Shown here one piece after another: positions 16,930-25,837 of a stretch of DNA of 64,000 bases (position 1 is its first letter; every line of letters begins with the position of its first letter). The DNA comes from Paraburkholderia sp. UYCP14C. Lineage in GTDB: Bacteria; Pseudomonadota; Gammaproteobacteria; Burkholderiales; Burkholderiaceae. Both the position numbers and the translations under genes were made by a program. The notes under the pieces were generated by a model. That model was not told the DNA's origin. It was given only the letters and a program-made list of their open reading frames with translations, and ran no database searches. The stretch is from positions 62,001 through 126,000 of the forward strand of contig NZ_SELS01000001.1 in NCBI RefSeq assembly GCF_004197395.1. Reading direction: 5' to 3'.

Positions 16930-16975
16930 CGTTTCGCGATCCGACCTTCGACAAATACAACCAGGAGAGAACGAC

Positions 16976-18622
16976 ATGTCTACTCCGACGAACATTTCCA
17001 CGGCACGCACCGCCGTGCTCGATTCGGCACACGTTGGCGATATCAAGGGCGCGCTCGGCACGATCGCTCACCATGACATCGCGCCGCGCACCAGCTGGTG
17101 GGCGCGCGTGCGCACGCTGCTCGCGATCCTCGGCCCCGGGCTGATCGTGATGGTCGGCGACAACGACGCGGGCGCATTCGGCACCTACACGCAGGCCGGC
17201 CAGAACTACGGCACCACGTTGCTGTGGACCATGCTGTTGCTGGTGCCGGTGCTGTTCGTCAATCAGGAGATGGTGTTGCGGCTCGGCGCGGTGACGGGCG
17301 TCGGCCACGCACGGCTCATCTTCGAGCGCTTCGGCAAGTTCTGGGGCGCGTTCAGCGTCGTCGATCTGTTCCTGCTGAACGCGCTGACCATCGTGACGGA
17401 ATTCATCGGCATCACGTTCGTGCTCGACTTCTTCGGCGTCTCGAAGATTGCCGGCGTGTGCATCGCCGCGGCGCTGACGATGGCCGCCGTCAGCACCGGC
17501 GACTTCCGCCGCTTCGAACGCTTCGCGGTCGTGCTGTGCGTGTTGAGCCTGCTGCTCGTGCCGGTGCTCGTGTCGATTCATCCTCCGGTCGGCCAGATCG
17601 CGCGCGACTTCTTCATTCCGAACTGGCCCGCGCATTCGAAGCTGTCCGACGTGATGCTGCTCGTGATCGGCATCGTCGGCACGACGGTGGCGCCCTGGCA
17701 GTTGTTCTTCCAGCAGAGCTATGTGGTCGACAAGCGCATCACGCCGCGCTTCATGAACTACGAAAAGGCCGACCTGTGGATCGGCATCGTGTTCGTGCTG
17801 ATCGGCGCCGTCGCGATGATCTCGTTCAGCGCGGCGCTGTTCGACGGCCGGCCCGAGTTCGGCAACTTCGCGGACGCAGGCGGTGTGATTGCGGGTCTAG
17901 AGAAATACGCGGGACGTACCCCCGCGGTGCTGTTTGCGATCGCGCTGTTCGATGCTTGCGTGATCGGCGCGGCAGCCGTGTCGCTATCGACCGCCTATGC
18001 GATCGGCGATGTGTTCAAGATCCGCCATTCGCTGCACCGTGGCGTGTCGGATGCGAAGGGCTTCTATCTCGTGTACTTCGCGATCGTCGGGGCAGCCGCG
18101 GCTTTGGTGCTGATTCCTGGCAGCCCGCTCGGCCTGTTGACCGAAGCGGTGCAGACGCTTGCCGGCGTATTGCTGCCAAGCGCGACCGTGTTCCTGCTGC
18201 TGCTGTGCAACGACCGCGCGGTGCTCGGGCCATGGGCCAACTCGAAGAAGCTCAATCTGTTTACCGGCGCGGTGATCTGGGTGCTCGTGATGCTGTCGAT
18301 CATCCTGACCGCGTCGGTGATCTATCCGGACATCGCGGCGGACACGATCATCGAAGTCCTTGCGGGCGGCACGTTGCTCGCCGTCGTCGGGTATACGGCG
18401 AGCATCGGGATTCGCAAACTGCGGGGCGAGTCCGCGACCGAGCCGGCTCCGGTCTATGCGAAAGATGCGCGCAACAATTGGCGCATGCCGCCGCTCGACG
18501 AACTGCCGCCGCCGCGTCTGACGCTCGCCAAACGCCTTTGGATGGGCGTGCTGCGCGGCTATCTGCTGCTCGCGATCGCACTCGTGATCGTCAAGGTCGT
18601 GCAGATGGCATTGCTGAAGTAG
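16976..18622 (+). CDS. NRAMP-related divalent metal (possibly Mg2+) transporter
   Basis: 548 residues with about 11 membrane segments, longer than typical MntH (about 410) because of a 35-residue N-terminal and a roughly 60-residue C-terminal extension. Classical manganese/iron NRAMPs carry DPGN in helix 1 and a metal-binding methionine in helix 6 (MPH). Here helix 1 has GDNDAGAFGTY and helix 6 has VAPWQLFFQQSY, so the methionine is replaced. That pattern resembles the NRAMP-related magnesium transporters. CAGGAGAG precedes ATG 16976. The gene is monocistronic behind a long structured leader. Transport of a divalent cation is likely; the ion is inferred. Confidence 0.82.
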   Translation: MSTPTNISTARTAVLDSAHVGDIKGALGTIAHHDIAPRTSWWARVRTLLAILGPGLIVMVGDNDAGAFGTYTQAGQNYGTTLLWTMLLLVPVLFVNQEMVLRLGAVTGVGHARLIFERFGKFWGAFSVVDLFLLNALTIVTEFIGITFVLDFFGVSKIAGVCIAAALTMAAVSTGDFRRFERFAVVLCVLSLLLVPVLVSIHPPVGQIARDFFIPNWPAHSKLSDVMLLVIGIVGTTVAPWQLFFQQSYVVDKRITPRFMNYEKADLWIGIVFVLIGAVAMISFSAALFDGRPEFGNFADAGGVIAGLEKYAGRTPAVLFAIALFDACVIGAAAVSLSTAYAIGDVFKIRHSLHRGVSDAKGFYLVYFAIVGAAAALVLIPGSPLGLLTEAVQTLAGVLLPSATVFLLLLCNDRAVLGPWANSKKLNLFTGAVIWVLVMLSIILTASVIYPDIAADTIIEVLAGGTLLAVVGYTASIGIRKLRGESATEPAPVYAKDARNNWRMPPLDELPPPRLTLAKRLWMGVLRGYLLLAIALVIVKVVQMALLK

Positions 18623-18629
18623 TGCGAAA

Positions 18630-18676
18630 GGTGAGGAGTTCCAGGAGGTCCGGACAATGGTGAGGTTTTTCGGGAG
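18630..18676 (+). repeat. Two iteron-like 18-mers between NRAMP-like gene and iacG
   Basis: GGTGAGGAGTTCCAGGAG at 18630-18647 and GGTGAGGTTTTTCGGGAG at 18659-18676, direct repeats with a 29-base period. They lie between two convergent genes. The first is the CCAGGAG subtype also seen at 38.1 kb; the second is the TCGGGAG subtype of the origin. Confidence 0.7.
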
Positions 18677-18741
18677 CCGTGTCCGGAGCGACCAGACAAG
18701 CGCTGCCGAGGCCTAAGCGGACCGGCAGCGCTTCGAATCAC

Positions 18742-19278
18742 TCATTGCCCTTTCCACGCCCGCGGCACCCGGTGAAAATTGCGGTCGAAGTAAATCAGAC
18801 TGTCGCCGTCGGCACGCACGCGAATCCGCGTGGTCTCCACGAACATGACCGAGTGCGAGCCGACCTCCTTCGCTTCCACGATCTTCCCCTGCAAGCTCGC
18901 GAGCGCGCCGCGCAGCACCGGCACGTCGTTTTCACCCTGATCCCACACAGGCAGCTTGAAGCGGTCCTCCATCGAAAGACTGGTCATGCCCGCAAAGTGA
19001 CGCGCGATACTTTCGAGGCTCGCCGGCAGCACGTTGATACACACATCGCGGTTTCCGACGAACACCGCGTGCATCGCGCTCGACCGGTTCAGGCAGATCA
19101 GCAGCGTCGGCGGCGCATCGGTGACCGAGCACACCGCGCTCGCCGTGATGCCGCAGCAGCCGTGCGGACCGGCCGTGGTGATCACGTTGACCGCGGCGCC
19201 GAGGTGCGCCATCGCCTGCCTGAACTGCTGGCGGTTTTCATCGATCCCGGCATCAGCCTGGATTGCTTGGCTCGACAT
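18742..19278 (-). CDS. iacG: Flavin reductase of the indole-3-acetate degradation cluster
   Basis: 178 residues, flavin reductase-like domain (HpaC/SgcE6 type, FMN-binding split barrel): FRQAMAHLGAAVNVITTAGP, GITASAVCSVTDAPPTLLICLN and the histidine in VGSHSVMFVE. It supplies reduced flavin to the flavin-dependent oxygenase IacA. It is separated from the rest of the iac operon by the response regulator gene on the other strand and has its own promoter region (19279-19396). A paralogue is encoded at 34800-35321. Assignment to iacG rests on similarity as I read it plus the surrounding iac genes. Confidence 0.85.
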   Translation of the reverse strand: MSSQAIQADAGIDENRQQFRQAMAHLGAAVNVITTAGPHGCCGITASAVCSVTDAPPTLLICLNRSSAMHAVFVGNRDVCINVLPASLESIARHFAGMTSLSMEDRFKLPVWDQGENDVPVLRGALASLQGKIVEAKEVGSHSVMFVETTRIRVRADGDSLIYFDRNFHRVPRAWKGQ

Positions 19279-19429
19279 GTTGAAGTCTCCTGTGTTCGGT
19301 TGCCGGTCGTCGGAAGATGAACCGGAAGTGTTAGCGAGTGCTTTGCGGCCGCTTTTCGGCCAGCTATGATGAAAGCCCTCTGACGATCATTCCCGCGTGC
19401 CATTTCCGCGCACGCGTCTGCCCATTCCA

Positions 19430-20086
19430 ATGCCGCGAAGCGACCGCCCTCCCGTCACCGATGCCGCCCCCATCGTCTATATCGTCGACGACGACAACGG
19501 CATGCGCACGTCGCTCGCGTGGCTGCTCGAATCGGTCGGCATCCAGTCGCAGGGCTTCGTCAGTGCGGCGGATTTCCTGCGCGCCTTCGACCTCAACGTG
19601 CCTGGCTGTCTCGTGCTCGACGTCCGCATGCCGGAGGTCAGCGGCTTCGACGTGCAGGAAGAGCTGAACCGTCGCGGCGCCACCTTGCCGATCATTTTCG
19701 TCAGCGGCCACGGCGATATCCCGATGTCGGTGCGCGCGTTGCAGCACGGCGCGATCGACTTCGTCGAGAAGCCGTACAACTCGCAGCAGATGCTCGAACG
19801 CATCCAACGCGCGATGAAACTCGCGTCGCAGCGTCACGCGAAACACATGCGCCAGCTCGAACTGCGCGAGCGGATCAACTCGCTCACGTCGCGCGAGAAG
19901 GAAGTGCTGCACGGTTTGATCGAGGGCAAACCGAGCAAGGTGATTGCCTCGGACCTGTCGATCAGCGTGAAAACCGTCGACGTACATCGCGCGAGCATCA
20001 AGGAGAAGCTCGGGGCTTCGTCGATTCCGACGCTCGTGCGCGGCGTGCTCGAAGTGTGGGGCTCACCGGACGAGCGCACGGAATGA
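19430..20086 (+). CDS. FixJ/NarL-type response regulator
   Basis: 218 residues from ATG 19430; an in-frame GTG at 19397 is an alternative, and neither has a strong ribosome site. The receiver domain (about residues 12-125) has the acidic pocket VYIVDDDNG, the phospho-acceptor in LVLDVRMPEVSG and lysine in VEKPYN. The C-terminal LuxR-type helix-turn-helix (about 150-215) has SLTSREKEVLHGLIEGKPSK and SVKTVDVHRASIKEKL, typical of the FixJ subgroup. Its likely partner is the soluble PAS kinase at 24349, 4.3 kb away, with the iacABIHE operon between them on the other strand. Confidence 0.9.
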   Translation: MPRSDRPPVTDAAPIVYIVDDDNGMRTSLAWLLESVGIQSQGFVSAADFLRAFDLNVPGCLVLDVRMPEVSGFDVQEELNRRGATLPIIFVSGHGDIPMSVRALQHGAIDFVEKPYNSQQMLERIQRAMKLASQRHAKHMRQLELRERINSLTSREKEVLHGLIEGKPSKVIASDLSISVKTVDVHRASIKEKLGASSIPTLVRGVLEVWGSPDERTE

Positions 20087-20108
20087 CGCAGCCGCCTTTG
20101 CACACGCA

Positions 20109-20852
20109 TCAGCGCATGTACAGGCCTCCGTTGACGTCCCAGCACGCGCCGTTGGCGAAATAGGCGTCGCCGGAAGCGAGCATCACTGCGACATCGGCGA
20201 CATACGATGCCGCTCCCAGCTTTCCGACGGGTATCCCTTCGATCACCTTCGCCAGTTTGTCCGCCGGCACGCTTTCGTGAACGATCGGCAAATCGAGCGG
20301 CCCGGGCGAGATCGCGTTGACCGTCACGCCGCGCGCGGCGAGATCGCGCGCGAAGACCTTGGTCAGCGTCAACACGCCGCCCTTCGCGGCCGCATAATGC
20401 GCGCCCGTGGCCGAGCCGCCGTTCTGCCCCGCCAGCGATGCGATATTGACGATGCGGCCCACGCCGCGCTGCGCGAAGTACTGGCCGAATACCTGGCAGC
20501 CGAACAGCACGCTGCGCAGATTCACGTTGATGACCTGATCGAACTGCTCGGCGGTGATGTCCATCACGGGCACGACCTTCGAGGCGCCCGCATTGTTGAC
20601 GAGCGCATCTACCGCGCCCCAGCGTTCGAGCAGCGCGTCGCGCGCCGCTTCGAAATCCGCCTTGCGCGTGACGTCGAGCCGGATCGCGCAGGCGCTCGAA
20701 CCGTCGCTGCTCAGTTCATGCGCTAGCGCTTGCGCGGGTTCGATCGCGATATCGGCCAGTGCGACCTTGTAACCTGCCTCGTGAAAACGACGCGCGAGCA
20801 CTTCACCCAGTCCGCGCGCGGCGCCCGTCACGAGCGCGATTCTGTTCGACAT
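20109..20852 (-). CDS. iacE: SDR oxidoreductase of the IAA degradation cluster
   Basis: 247 residues. Classical SDR with TGAARGLGEVLA, NNAG, the serine in VNIASLAG and HYAAAKGGV as the YxxxK motif (here Y-A-A-A-K), and SPGPLDLP. In known iac clusters IacE is an SDR acting on an oxidised indole-acetate intermediate. It ends the operon iacA-iacB-iacI-iacH-iacE and is 22 bases downstream of iacH. FabG-like function in lipid synthesis is unlikely given the context. Confidence 0.85.
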   Translation of the reverse strand: MSNRIALVTGAARGLGEVLARRFHEAGYKVALADIAIEPAQALAHELSSDGSSACAIRLDVTRKADFEAARDALLERWGAVDALVNNAGASKVVPVMDITAEQFDQVINVNLRSVLFGCQVFGQYFAQRGVGRIVNIASLAGQNGGSATGAHYAAAKGGVLTLTKVFARDLAARGVTVNAISPGPLDLPIVHESVPADKLAKVIEGIPVGKLGAASYVADVAVMLASGDAYFANGACWDVNGGLYMR

Positions 20853-20874
20853 GTTGCTGACTCCTTGATTACGT

Positions 20875-22017
20875 TCAGGCGGATCGCGCGAGCCGCGCTT
20901 CGATATGCGCGGCGACCGCGCACACCTTTTCGTCGTCGTTCTTGCGACCGATGATCTGCAGGCCCGCCTTCAGCGTCGAGTGCTCGATCGGAACCGGTAG
21001 CGTCAACGCCGGATGCCCGCTCAGGTTGAACGGCCGGATCAACGACGACATGCCGATCACCGACGTGCCGGCGCGTGCCGCTTCAAGCGTGATCGGCAAT
21101 GACGGCATCGTCGGCAGCACGAGTACGTCGACACGGTCGAGCGCGCGGTCCACTTCGTCGGCAAACGCCTGCCGCACGCGTTCGGCCGCGTCGAGATCGG
21201 CGGCGCTGGTGGTCGCGGCTGCGCGCAGGCGCGCGTCGATATCGGCGCCGAGCTTGCCGCTTGCCACCAGATGGCCGAACGCGCGCGAGGTCTCCGCGTT
21301 GATCACCGAGAGGCCGGCCGTGAATGCGTCCTTCAGCGACGCGAGTTCGATCGGTTGCGTGGCGAGCGTGGTCTTTGCGACAGCCTCCGCGACCGCTTTG
21401 GCGATGTCTTCGTCAGCATCGACTGCGACCATGCCGATACGCAGTTGCGAAACGTCGCGATGCGCGTCGTCCGCGCGAAACGAAGGATCGATCGCTGTCA
21501 TTACGCGGATCAGCGTGCCCATGTCGCGCGTGAACGGCCCAACACAGTCGAGTGTCGTCACGCGCGGCGCCACGCCGTGCCGCGACACGCGGCCGAACGT
21601 CGGCTTCAGGCCGATCACGCCGCAGCATGCGGCGGGGCCGCGCACCGAGCCGCCGGTGTCGGTGCCGAGCGCGGCGTCGACGAGCTTCTGTCCGACCGCC
21701 GATGCGGACCCGCTCGACGAGCCGCCCGGAATGCGTGCCGCGTCCTGCGGATTGAGCGGCGTGCCGCTAAAGTCGTTGATCCCGGTCATGCCGAACGCGA
21801 GCTCGTGCATGTTGGTTTTGCCGGTGATGCGCCAGCCGGCGTCGAGCAAACGCTGCACGACTTCGGCGTGCTCCGGTGCAGGCGGTGCGTCGGCGAGCGC
21901 GCGGCTTGCCGCCGTCGTCGCGTAGCCGGCGATGTCGATGCTGTCCTTGATCGCGATCGTCGGCGCGTCGGCGTTGTCCGTCGCGCTCAGATCGAAGGTC
22001 TGCAGAAATGCGCTCAT
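20875..22017 (-). CDS. iacH: Amidase-signature family protein of the IAA cluster
   Basis: 380 residues. Amidase-signature hydrolase with the Ser-cisSer-Lys triad: lysine in AIKDSIDIAG (near residue 24), serine in GGSSSGSASAVG and the catalytic serine in GTDTGGSVRGPAACCG. IacH of Pseudomonas putida is annotated as an amidotransferase A-like protein of this family. Start ATG 22017 overlaps the stop of iacI by four bases, which implies coupled translation; longer upstream starts would read through iacI. Confidence 0.86.
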   Translation of the reverse strand: MSAFLQTFDLSATDNADAPTIAIKDSIDIAGYATTAASRALADAPPAPEHAEVVQRLLDAGWRITGKTNMHELAFGMTGINDFSGTPLNPQDAARIPGGSSSGSASAVGQKLVDAALGTDTGGSVRGPAACCGVIGLKPTFGRVSRHGVAPRVTTLDCVGPFTRDMGTLIRVMTAIDPSFRADDAHRDVSQLRIGMVAVDADEDIAKAVAEAVAKTTLATQPIELASLKDAFTAGLSVINAETSRAFGHLVASGKLGADIDARLRAAATTSAADLDAAERVRQAFADEVDRALDRVDVLVLPTMPSLPITLEAARAGTSVIGMSSLIRPFNLSGHPALTLPVPIEHSTLKAGLQIIGRKNDDEKVCAVAAHIEARLARSA

Positions 22018-22556
22018 GCCGAAACTCCCAAGGCCGGGTTGACTTGCCACGGTGCATCGAAAAGACGCTCGGTACGGAAATGGCGGATCAGCCATGTCGC
22101 GCCCGCATCGTGAGCGGCGGGCACGAAGTCCACTTCAAGACGCGCCGCGATCAGTTCGGCTTTCGCATCGACATAACCCGAAGCCTGCAACATGATCCAG
22201 CGACCCTTCGCCGTCTCGCCGTTCACCTCGATGTGCTCCGCGGTCAGAAAGTGCACGTTGGTCGCGAAGTGCGGCGTGGGCGGCAGATAACGCTGCAGCA
22301 TCGCGACGATCTGCGCCGGCCCTTCGAGACGCCCGAACTTGTTCGCGTACTGCGGGCCGATGCCTTCCCAGATCGCATCCTCGGCGAACAGCGCGGCGAG
22401 CGCTTCGCCTTCGAGCGCGCGCACCGGCACATCGCACAGCGCCATGTAGCGCGCGATCGTGTTGCGCACCGCGTTCTGCGCTTCGAGCGCCTTGACGCGC
22501 GCGAGCAGCGCGTCGATAGCCGCTGCGCTTACCGCCTCGGTCATCGCGTCACGCAT
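22014..22556 (-). CDS. iacI: NTF2/SnoaL-like protein of the IAA cluster
   Basis: 180 residues. An NTF2-like cone-fold protein: an N-terminal helix, then RYMALCDVPVRALEGEALAA, FAEDAIWEG and a C-terminal WLIRHFRTERLF. Such domains bind small hydrophobic molecules or act as hydratases and cyclases. Position between iacB and iacH matches iacI of other iac clusters. It overlaps iacB's stop by 8 bases; an alternative start is ATG 22544. The catalytic role is not known to me. Confidence 0.75.
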   Translation of the reverse strand: MRDAMTEAVSAAAIDALLARVKALEAQNAVRNTIARYMALCDVPVRALEGEALAALFAEDAIWEGIGPQYANKFGRLEGPAQIVAMLQRYLPPTPHFATNVHFLTAEHIEVNGETAKGRWIMLQASGYVDAKAELIAARLEVDFVPAAHDAGATWLIRHFRTERLFDAPWQVNPALGVSA

Positions 22557-22926
22557 GGTTGGCGACCGCCGGCGGCACCGTCAGCGCACGGCCCACGCGC
22601 GCCTCGATCTTGCCGTAGCGCCACAGGTTGTAGTCGCCGACCGGCGTCGTCCGATACAGATTGCACACGGCCACCGCGGTATCGAAGTCGGCGACGTCGG
22701 CCATGATGTAGAACGTCCACGGCGCGCCGTCGGCATTGCCGACCACGAGCCGGTCGTCGTCCATCACGCCCAGCACGCGCACGTTTTCCATCGCTTCGAT
22801 CGCGCTCAGCATCTTGCCGTACGCTTGCCACACCTCGCCGATCTGTTCGCGCGGCAAGTCGAAGAAGTTCTGCGTGACGCCGCAGCAGAACAGCACACGC
22901 AAAGGCAGGTTTCGGTTGTCGCTCAT
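22549..22926 (-). CDS. iacB: Conserved small protein of the IAA cluster
   Basis: 125 residues starting MSDNRNLPLRVLFCCGVTQ. No catalytic motif that I recognise; the spacing of small hydrophobic strands (APWTFYIMADVADFDTAVAV) suggests a ferredoxin-like or dimeric alpha/beta-barrel fold. Position right after iacA matches iacB, which in published clusters encodes a small protein working after IacA. It overlaps the iacI start, so it is part of the tightly packed iacABIHE operon. Confidence 0.75.
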   Translation of the reverse strand: MSDNRNLPLRVLFCCGVTQNFFDLPREQIGEVWQAYGKMLSAIEAMENVRVLGVMDDDRLVVGNADGAPWTFYIMADVADFDTAVAVCNLYRTTPVGDYNLWRYGKIEARVGRALTVPPAVANHA

Positions 22927-22961
22927 GGGGACGTTCCTTGGTTCGATTGATTGAAAAGAGC

Positions 22962-24131
22962 TCACAGATAGCCGGGAATCGGCTGCACGCCGACGAACAC
23001 GGCGCCGGCTCCGTCGTAATTGCCTTCGCCGAGGAAGGCGTGTTGCGTGACTACCATCGCGTCGCGCGCGAGACGTTGCAGCGGATGGTTGCGATAGATC
23101 GCCATCGTGCCGCCCAGCCGATACGCGCGGTTCACCACATCCGCGCCCTGGTGCGCGATCTGCGTGGCCGACAGGCGCAGCAGGCTCACCTGATCGGGCG
23201 TTACGTCGTTGCCCGCGAGGATCGACTGCCACACGCTGTCGGTCGCTTCGTAGAAGAACGCGCGTGCCGAACGCAATTGCGCTTCGGCCTTCGCGAGTTC
23301 GATGCGGTAGTACGCACGGTCCGCCAGTTGCGGCGCACCGGTCGTCGTCTTGCGGCCGCCGGACATCGCGTTGGCAACATCGAGCGCCGCGCGCGCGAGG
23401 CCCAGATTGACCACCGCCAGCACTTGCGCCGCGTACGCGATGGTCGGATAGCGGTAGAGCGGCTCATCGACCGTCGGCGCGCCGCCGCGCACGAAGGTCC
23501 AGTCTTCTTCGACGAACTGGTTGGTGACGCGCAGATCGTGACTGCCGGTGCCTTGCATGCCGACCACGTTCCAGTTCTCGACGATCTCGACCTGCTCGGG
23601 TCGGAACACCGCGGTGCGCGGCTTGCCCGGCGCTTCGCCGGCCTTGCCCGTGCCGATGCCGACGCCGAGCCAGTCCGCGCCCTTGCAGCCGCTCGCGAAT
23701 TTCCACGTACCGTTGACGCGATAGCCGTTCGCCTCGGGCGCCGCGTTTTGAACCGGAAAGAGACCGCCCGCGAACACCTGATCGGGACCGCTCGCGTAAA
23801 TCTCGGCCTGGGTCGCGAGCGGCAATGCGGCGAGATACAGGTTGGCCGAGCCGAAGCTCGCGACCCACGCCGCGGAGCCGTCGACGGTCGCGATCCGTTC
23901 GATCAGCGCGAGAAATTCGCCGGGCGCGCGCGCATCGCCGCCGAAGCGCTTCGGCGTGGCCGCCCGATAGATGCCCGCGCGCTTGAGCATGTCGATCACA
24001 TCGCGCGGCACGTGCGACAGGCGTTCGAACTCTTCGCGTCTCTTCGCGATTTCGGCGAGCGCGTCATCCAGTGCCTGTTCGGTGGATGGGGCGAGGTAGT
24101 CCTGCTTGTTGACAGCGGCGGCGAGCGACAT
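22962..24131 (-). CDS. iacA: Flavin-dependent indole-3-acetate monooxygenase (acyl-CoA dehydrogenase-like)
   Basis: 389 residues with the acyl-CoA dehydrogenase/HpaH-like group D flavin monooxygenase fold: RRAATPKRFGG-type N-terminal motif, YASGPDQVFAGG, WKFASGCKGADW, NWNVVGMQGTGSHDL and C-terminal QHAFLGEGNYDGAG. Such enzymes use FADH2 from a separate reductase (here iacG) to hydroxylate aromatic substrates; IacA oxidises the indole ring of auxin. ATG 24131 has GGAG upstream and is preferred to ATG 24155. First gene of iacABIHE. A paralogue lies at 35342-36559. Confidence 0.88.
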   Translation of the reverse strand: MSLAAAVNKQDYLAPSTEQALDDALAEIAKRREEFERLSHVPRDVIDMLKRAGIYRAATPKRFGGDARAPGEFLALIERIATVDGSAAWVASFGSANLYLAALPLATQAEIYASGPDQVFAGGLFPVQNAAPEANGYRVNGTWKFASGCKGADWLGVGIGTGKAGEAPGKPRTAVFRPEQVEIVENWNVVGMQGTGSHDLRVTNQFVEEDWTFVRGGAPTVDEPLYRYPTIAYAAQVLAVVNLGLARAALDVANAMSGGRKTTTGAPQLADRAYYRIELAKAEAQLRSARAFFYEATDSVWQSILAGNDVTPDQVSLLRLSATQIAHQGADVVNRAYRLGGTMAIYRNHPLQRLARDAMVVTQHAFLGEGNYDGAGAVFVGVQPIPGYL

Positions 24132-24348
24132 GGACGTCTCCGTATCCTGTGACATCGATTAGTAAGTGGACGCGTGCTCCTTGCACACGGTGAAGCCAGT
24201 CTAGAAACGCCAATAAACGCGAACAATTGGGAAGAGATGACGCGGCTTAGGCAAATCTCCCCATACGGGTAAGGATTTCTTTAGCGATGCGTCGCAAGAC
24301 CGGTGGTATGGTTGACGCCGTCGGCATTTGCGCATTGATCCCCTTCCC

Positions 24349-25824
24349 ATGACCCCGCCCACCGAACATGATTTCCGCGTGCTGCTCGATGCGCTCAATC
24401 AGTGCGTGCTGCTGCACGACGCCGAGACCAAAGCGATCGTGTGGGCGAATCGCGCCGCGTGCGTCGCGCTCGGCTTTACGCTCGACGAACTGCTGCCGCT
24501 GAAGGCCCACGACATGACGCGCAACGACGCGCGCTACCGGCGCGAAATCGCCGTCGACGCAATGGACCGTTCGGCCCAACAGGGGCCACAAGCGTATGAG
24601 TGGTGCTATCGCTCGCGCACGGGCGTCGACATGTTGTCCGAAGCGATTGCGACGTATGTGCCGCTGAGCGGGCGACCGGTCGTGATGGTGCAGTTTCGCG
24701 ACATCAGCGAAGAAGAGGCGATGCGTCAGAAGCTGCGCAGCTACGAAACGCGGTTGCGCGAGTACATGCAGGATCTCGACGAAGGCGTCGCGCTGATTGC
24801 GCGACGCGGCAAGGTCGCTTATCTGAGCGAGTCCGGACGGCGCGTGCTTGGCGTTGCGTCCGATGCGCCGCTCGGCGTGGCGCTCGACTATTGCACGCGC
24901 GAGGACCGCGACCGCCTCGCGAGCCAGCTGCGTGACGCGCCCCTTGAACATTCCACCGGCGCGCAGCGTTACCGGATCAAACGGCGTGACGGAGTTGAAC
25001 GGTGGCTGCGCATTACGTGCCGGCGCGTCGATATCGCCGGTGAACTCAACGGCGTGCTCGTGCACTTTCGCGACGTCAGCGAAGAAGTGGCGTTGGAAGA
25101 AACGCGCCGCACCGACGCGCGCATGCTCGAATACGCGGGACGCTATAACGCGATGGGCGAAATGGCAACCGCGATCGCGCACGAGCTGAGTCAACCGCTC
25201 GCGGCGGTACGCAATTTCATCGAAGGCGCGATCCAGCGCCTGAATCAACCGGATGCGATCGACAGCGCGGTGTGGGGACTGCGCGCCGCGGACCGGCAAG
25301 CGGAGCACGCGGCGCTGATCATCAGGAGCGTGCGCGAATTCGTCGGCAAGCGCGAACCCGTCGCGACAGAAGTGGATTTGCGCGACGTGCTCACGGATGT
25401 CGCGTACTTCATTCAACTGCGCGCGCGCGATGAAGACGTGAGCGTCAACCTCGAACAGGCGACGCAGCCGCTGCCGATTCGTTGCGAACGCGTGCTGATC
25501 GGGCAGGTGATTCTGAATCTGGCGTTCAATGCGGTGGATGCGCTGACGGAAACGAAACAGGCCGGCCGTGTGATCACGCTGGCCACGTCGCGAAACGGTG
25601 ACGTAGCCGAGCTTCACGTGATCGACAACGGCCCGGGCGTGTCCGACGACGTGCTCGACCGCCTGTTCGACGGCTTTTCTTCGTCGAAGGCGGCCGGCAA
25701 CGGCATCGGGCTGTCGTTGTGCAAGAACATCGTTTCCCGCCACGACGGACGCATCTGGGCGCAGCGCGCGGCAACGGGCGGCCTCGACTGCCGCTTTGCG
25801 TTGCCGCTGCTGTCGCAGGCCTGA
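24349..25824 (+). CDS. Soluble PAS-PAS sensor histidine kinase (FixL/TodS-like)
   Basis: 491 residues from ATG 24349; no transmembrane segment. PAS domain 1 covers about residues 8-125 and PAS 2 about 135-250, each ending in the PAC-type QFRDIS or HFRDVS. The H-box EMATAIAHELSQPLAAVRNF gives phospho-acceptor H278. HATPase motifs are NLAFNAVDAL (N box), IDNGPGVSD (G1) and GNGIGLSLCKNIV (G2). The HELSQPL form is the FixL subgroup that pairs with FixJ-type regulators, fitting the regulator at 19430. Divergent from iacA, so it is well placed to sense auxin or an intermediate in the cytoplasm. Confidence 0.9.
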   Translation: MTPPTEHDFRVLLDALNQCVLLHDAETKAIVWANRAACVALGFTLDELLPLKAHDMTRNDARYRREIAVDAMDRSAQQGPQAYEWCYRSRTGVDMLSEAIATYVPLSGRPVVMVQFRDISEEEAMRQKLRSYETRLREYMQDLDEGVALIARRGKVAYLSESGRRVLGVASDAPLGVALDYCTREDRDRLASQLRDAPLEHSTGAQRYRIKRRDGVERWLRITCRRVDIAGELNGVLVHFRDVSEEVALEETRRTDARMLEYAGRYNAMGEMATAIAHELSQPLAAVRNFIEGAIQRLNQPDAIDSAVWGLRAADRQAEHAALIIRSVREFVGKREPVATEVDLRDVLTDVAYFIQLRARDEDVSVNLEQATQPLPIRCERVLIGQVILNLAFNAVDALTETKQAGRVITLATSRNGDVAELHVIDNGPGVSDDVLDRLFDGFSSSKAAGNGIGLSLCKNIVSRHDGRIWAQRAATGGLDCRFALPLLSQA

Positions 25825-25837
25825 GCGCATCGCGAAG

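Larger units (their letters stand above)
16095..16975. other. 881-bp leader/intergenic region upstream of the NRAMP-like gene
   Basis: Contains a candidate sigma-70 promoter (16233-16262), a hairpin with arms CCGTCT/AGACGG around 16373-16395, a structured RNA segment (16689-16779) and a 46-codon small ORF (16789-16929), each described separately. Nothing else recognised. The long distance from promoter to gene suggests post-initiation control of the transporter. Confidence 0.55.

Noticed and set aside
24247-25830. 527-codon open frame opposite the PAS kinase
   Set aside because: Antisense shadow of the kinase gene; no domain, no ribosome site.
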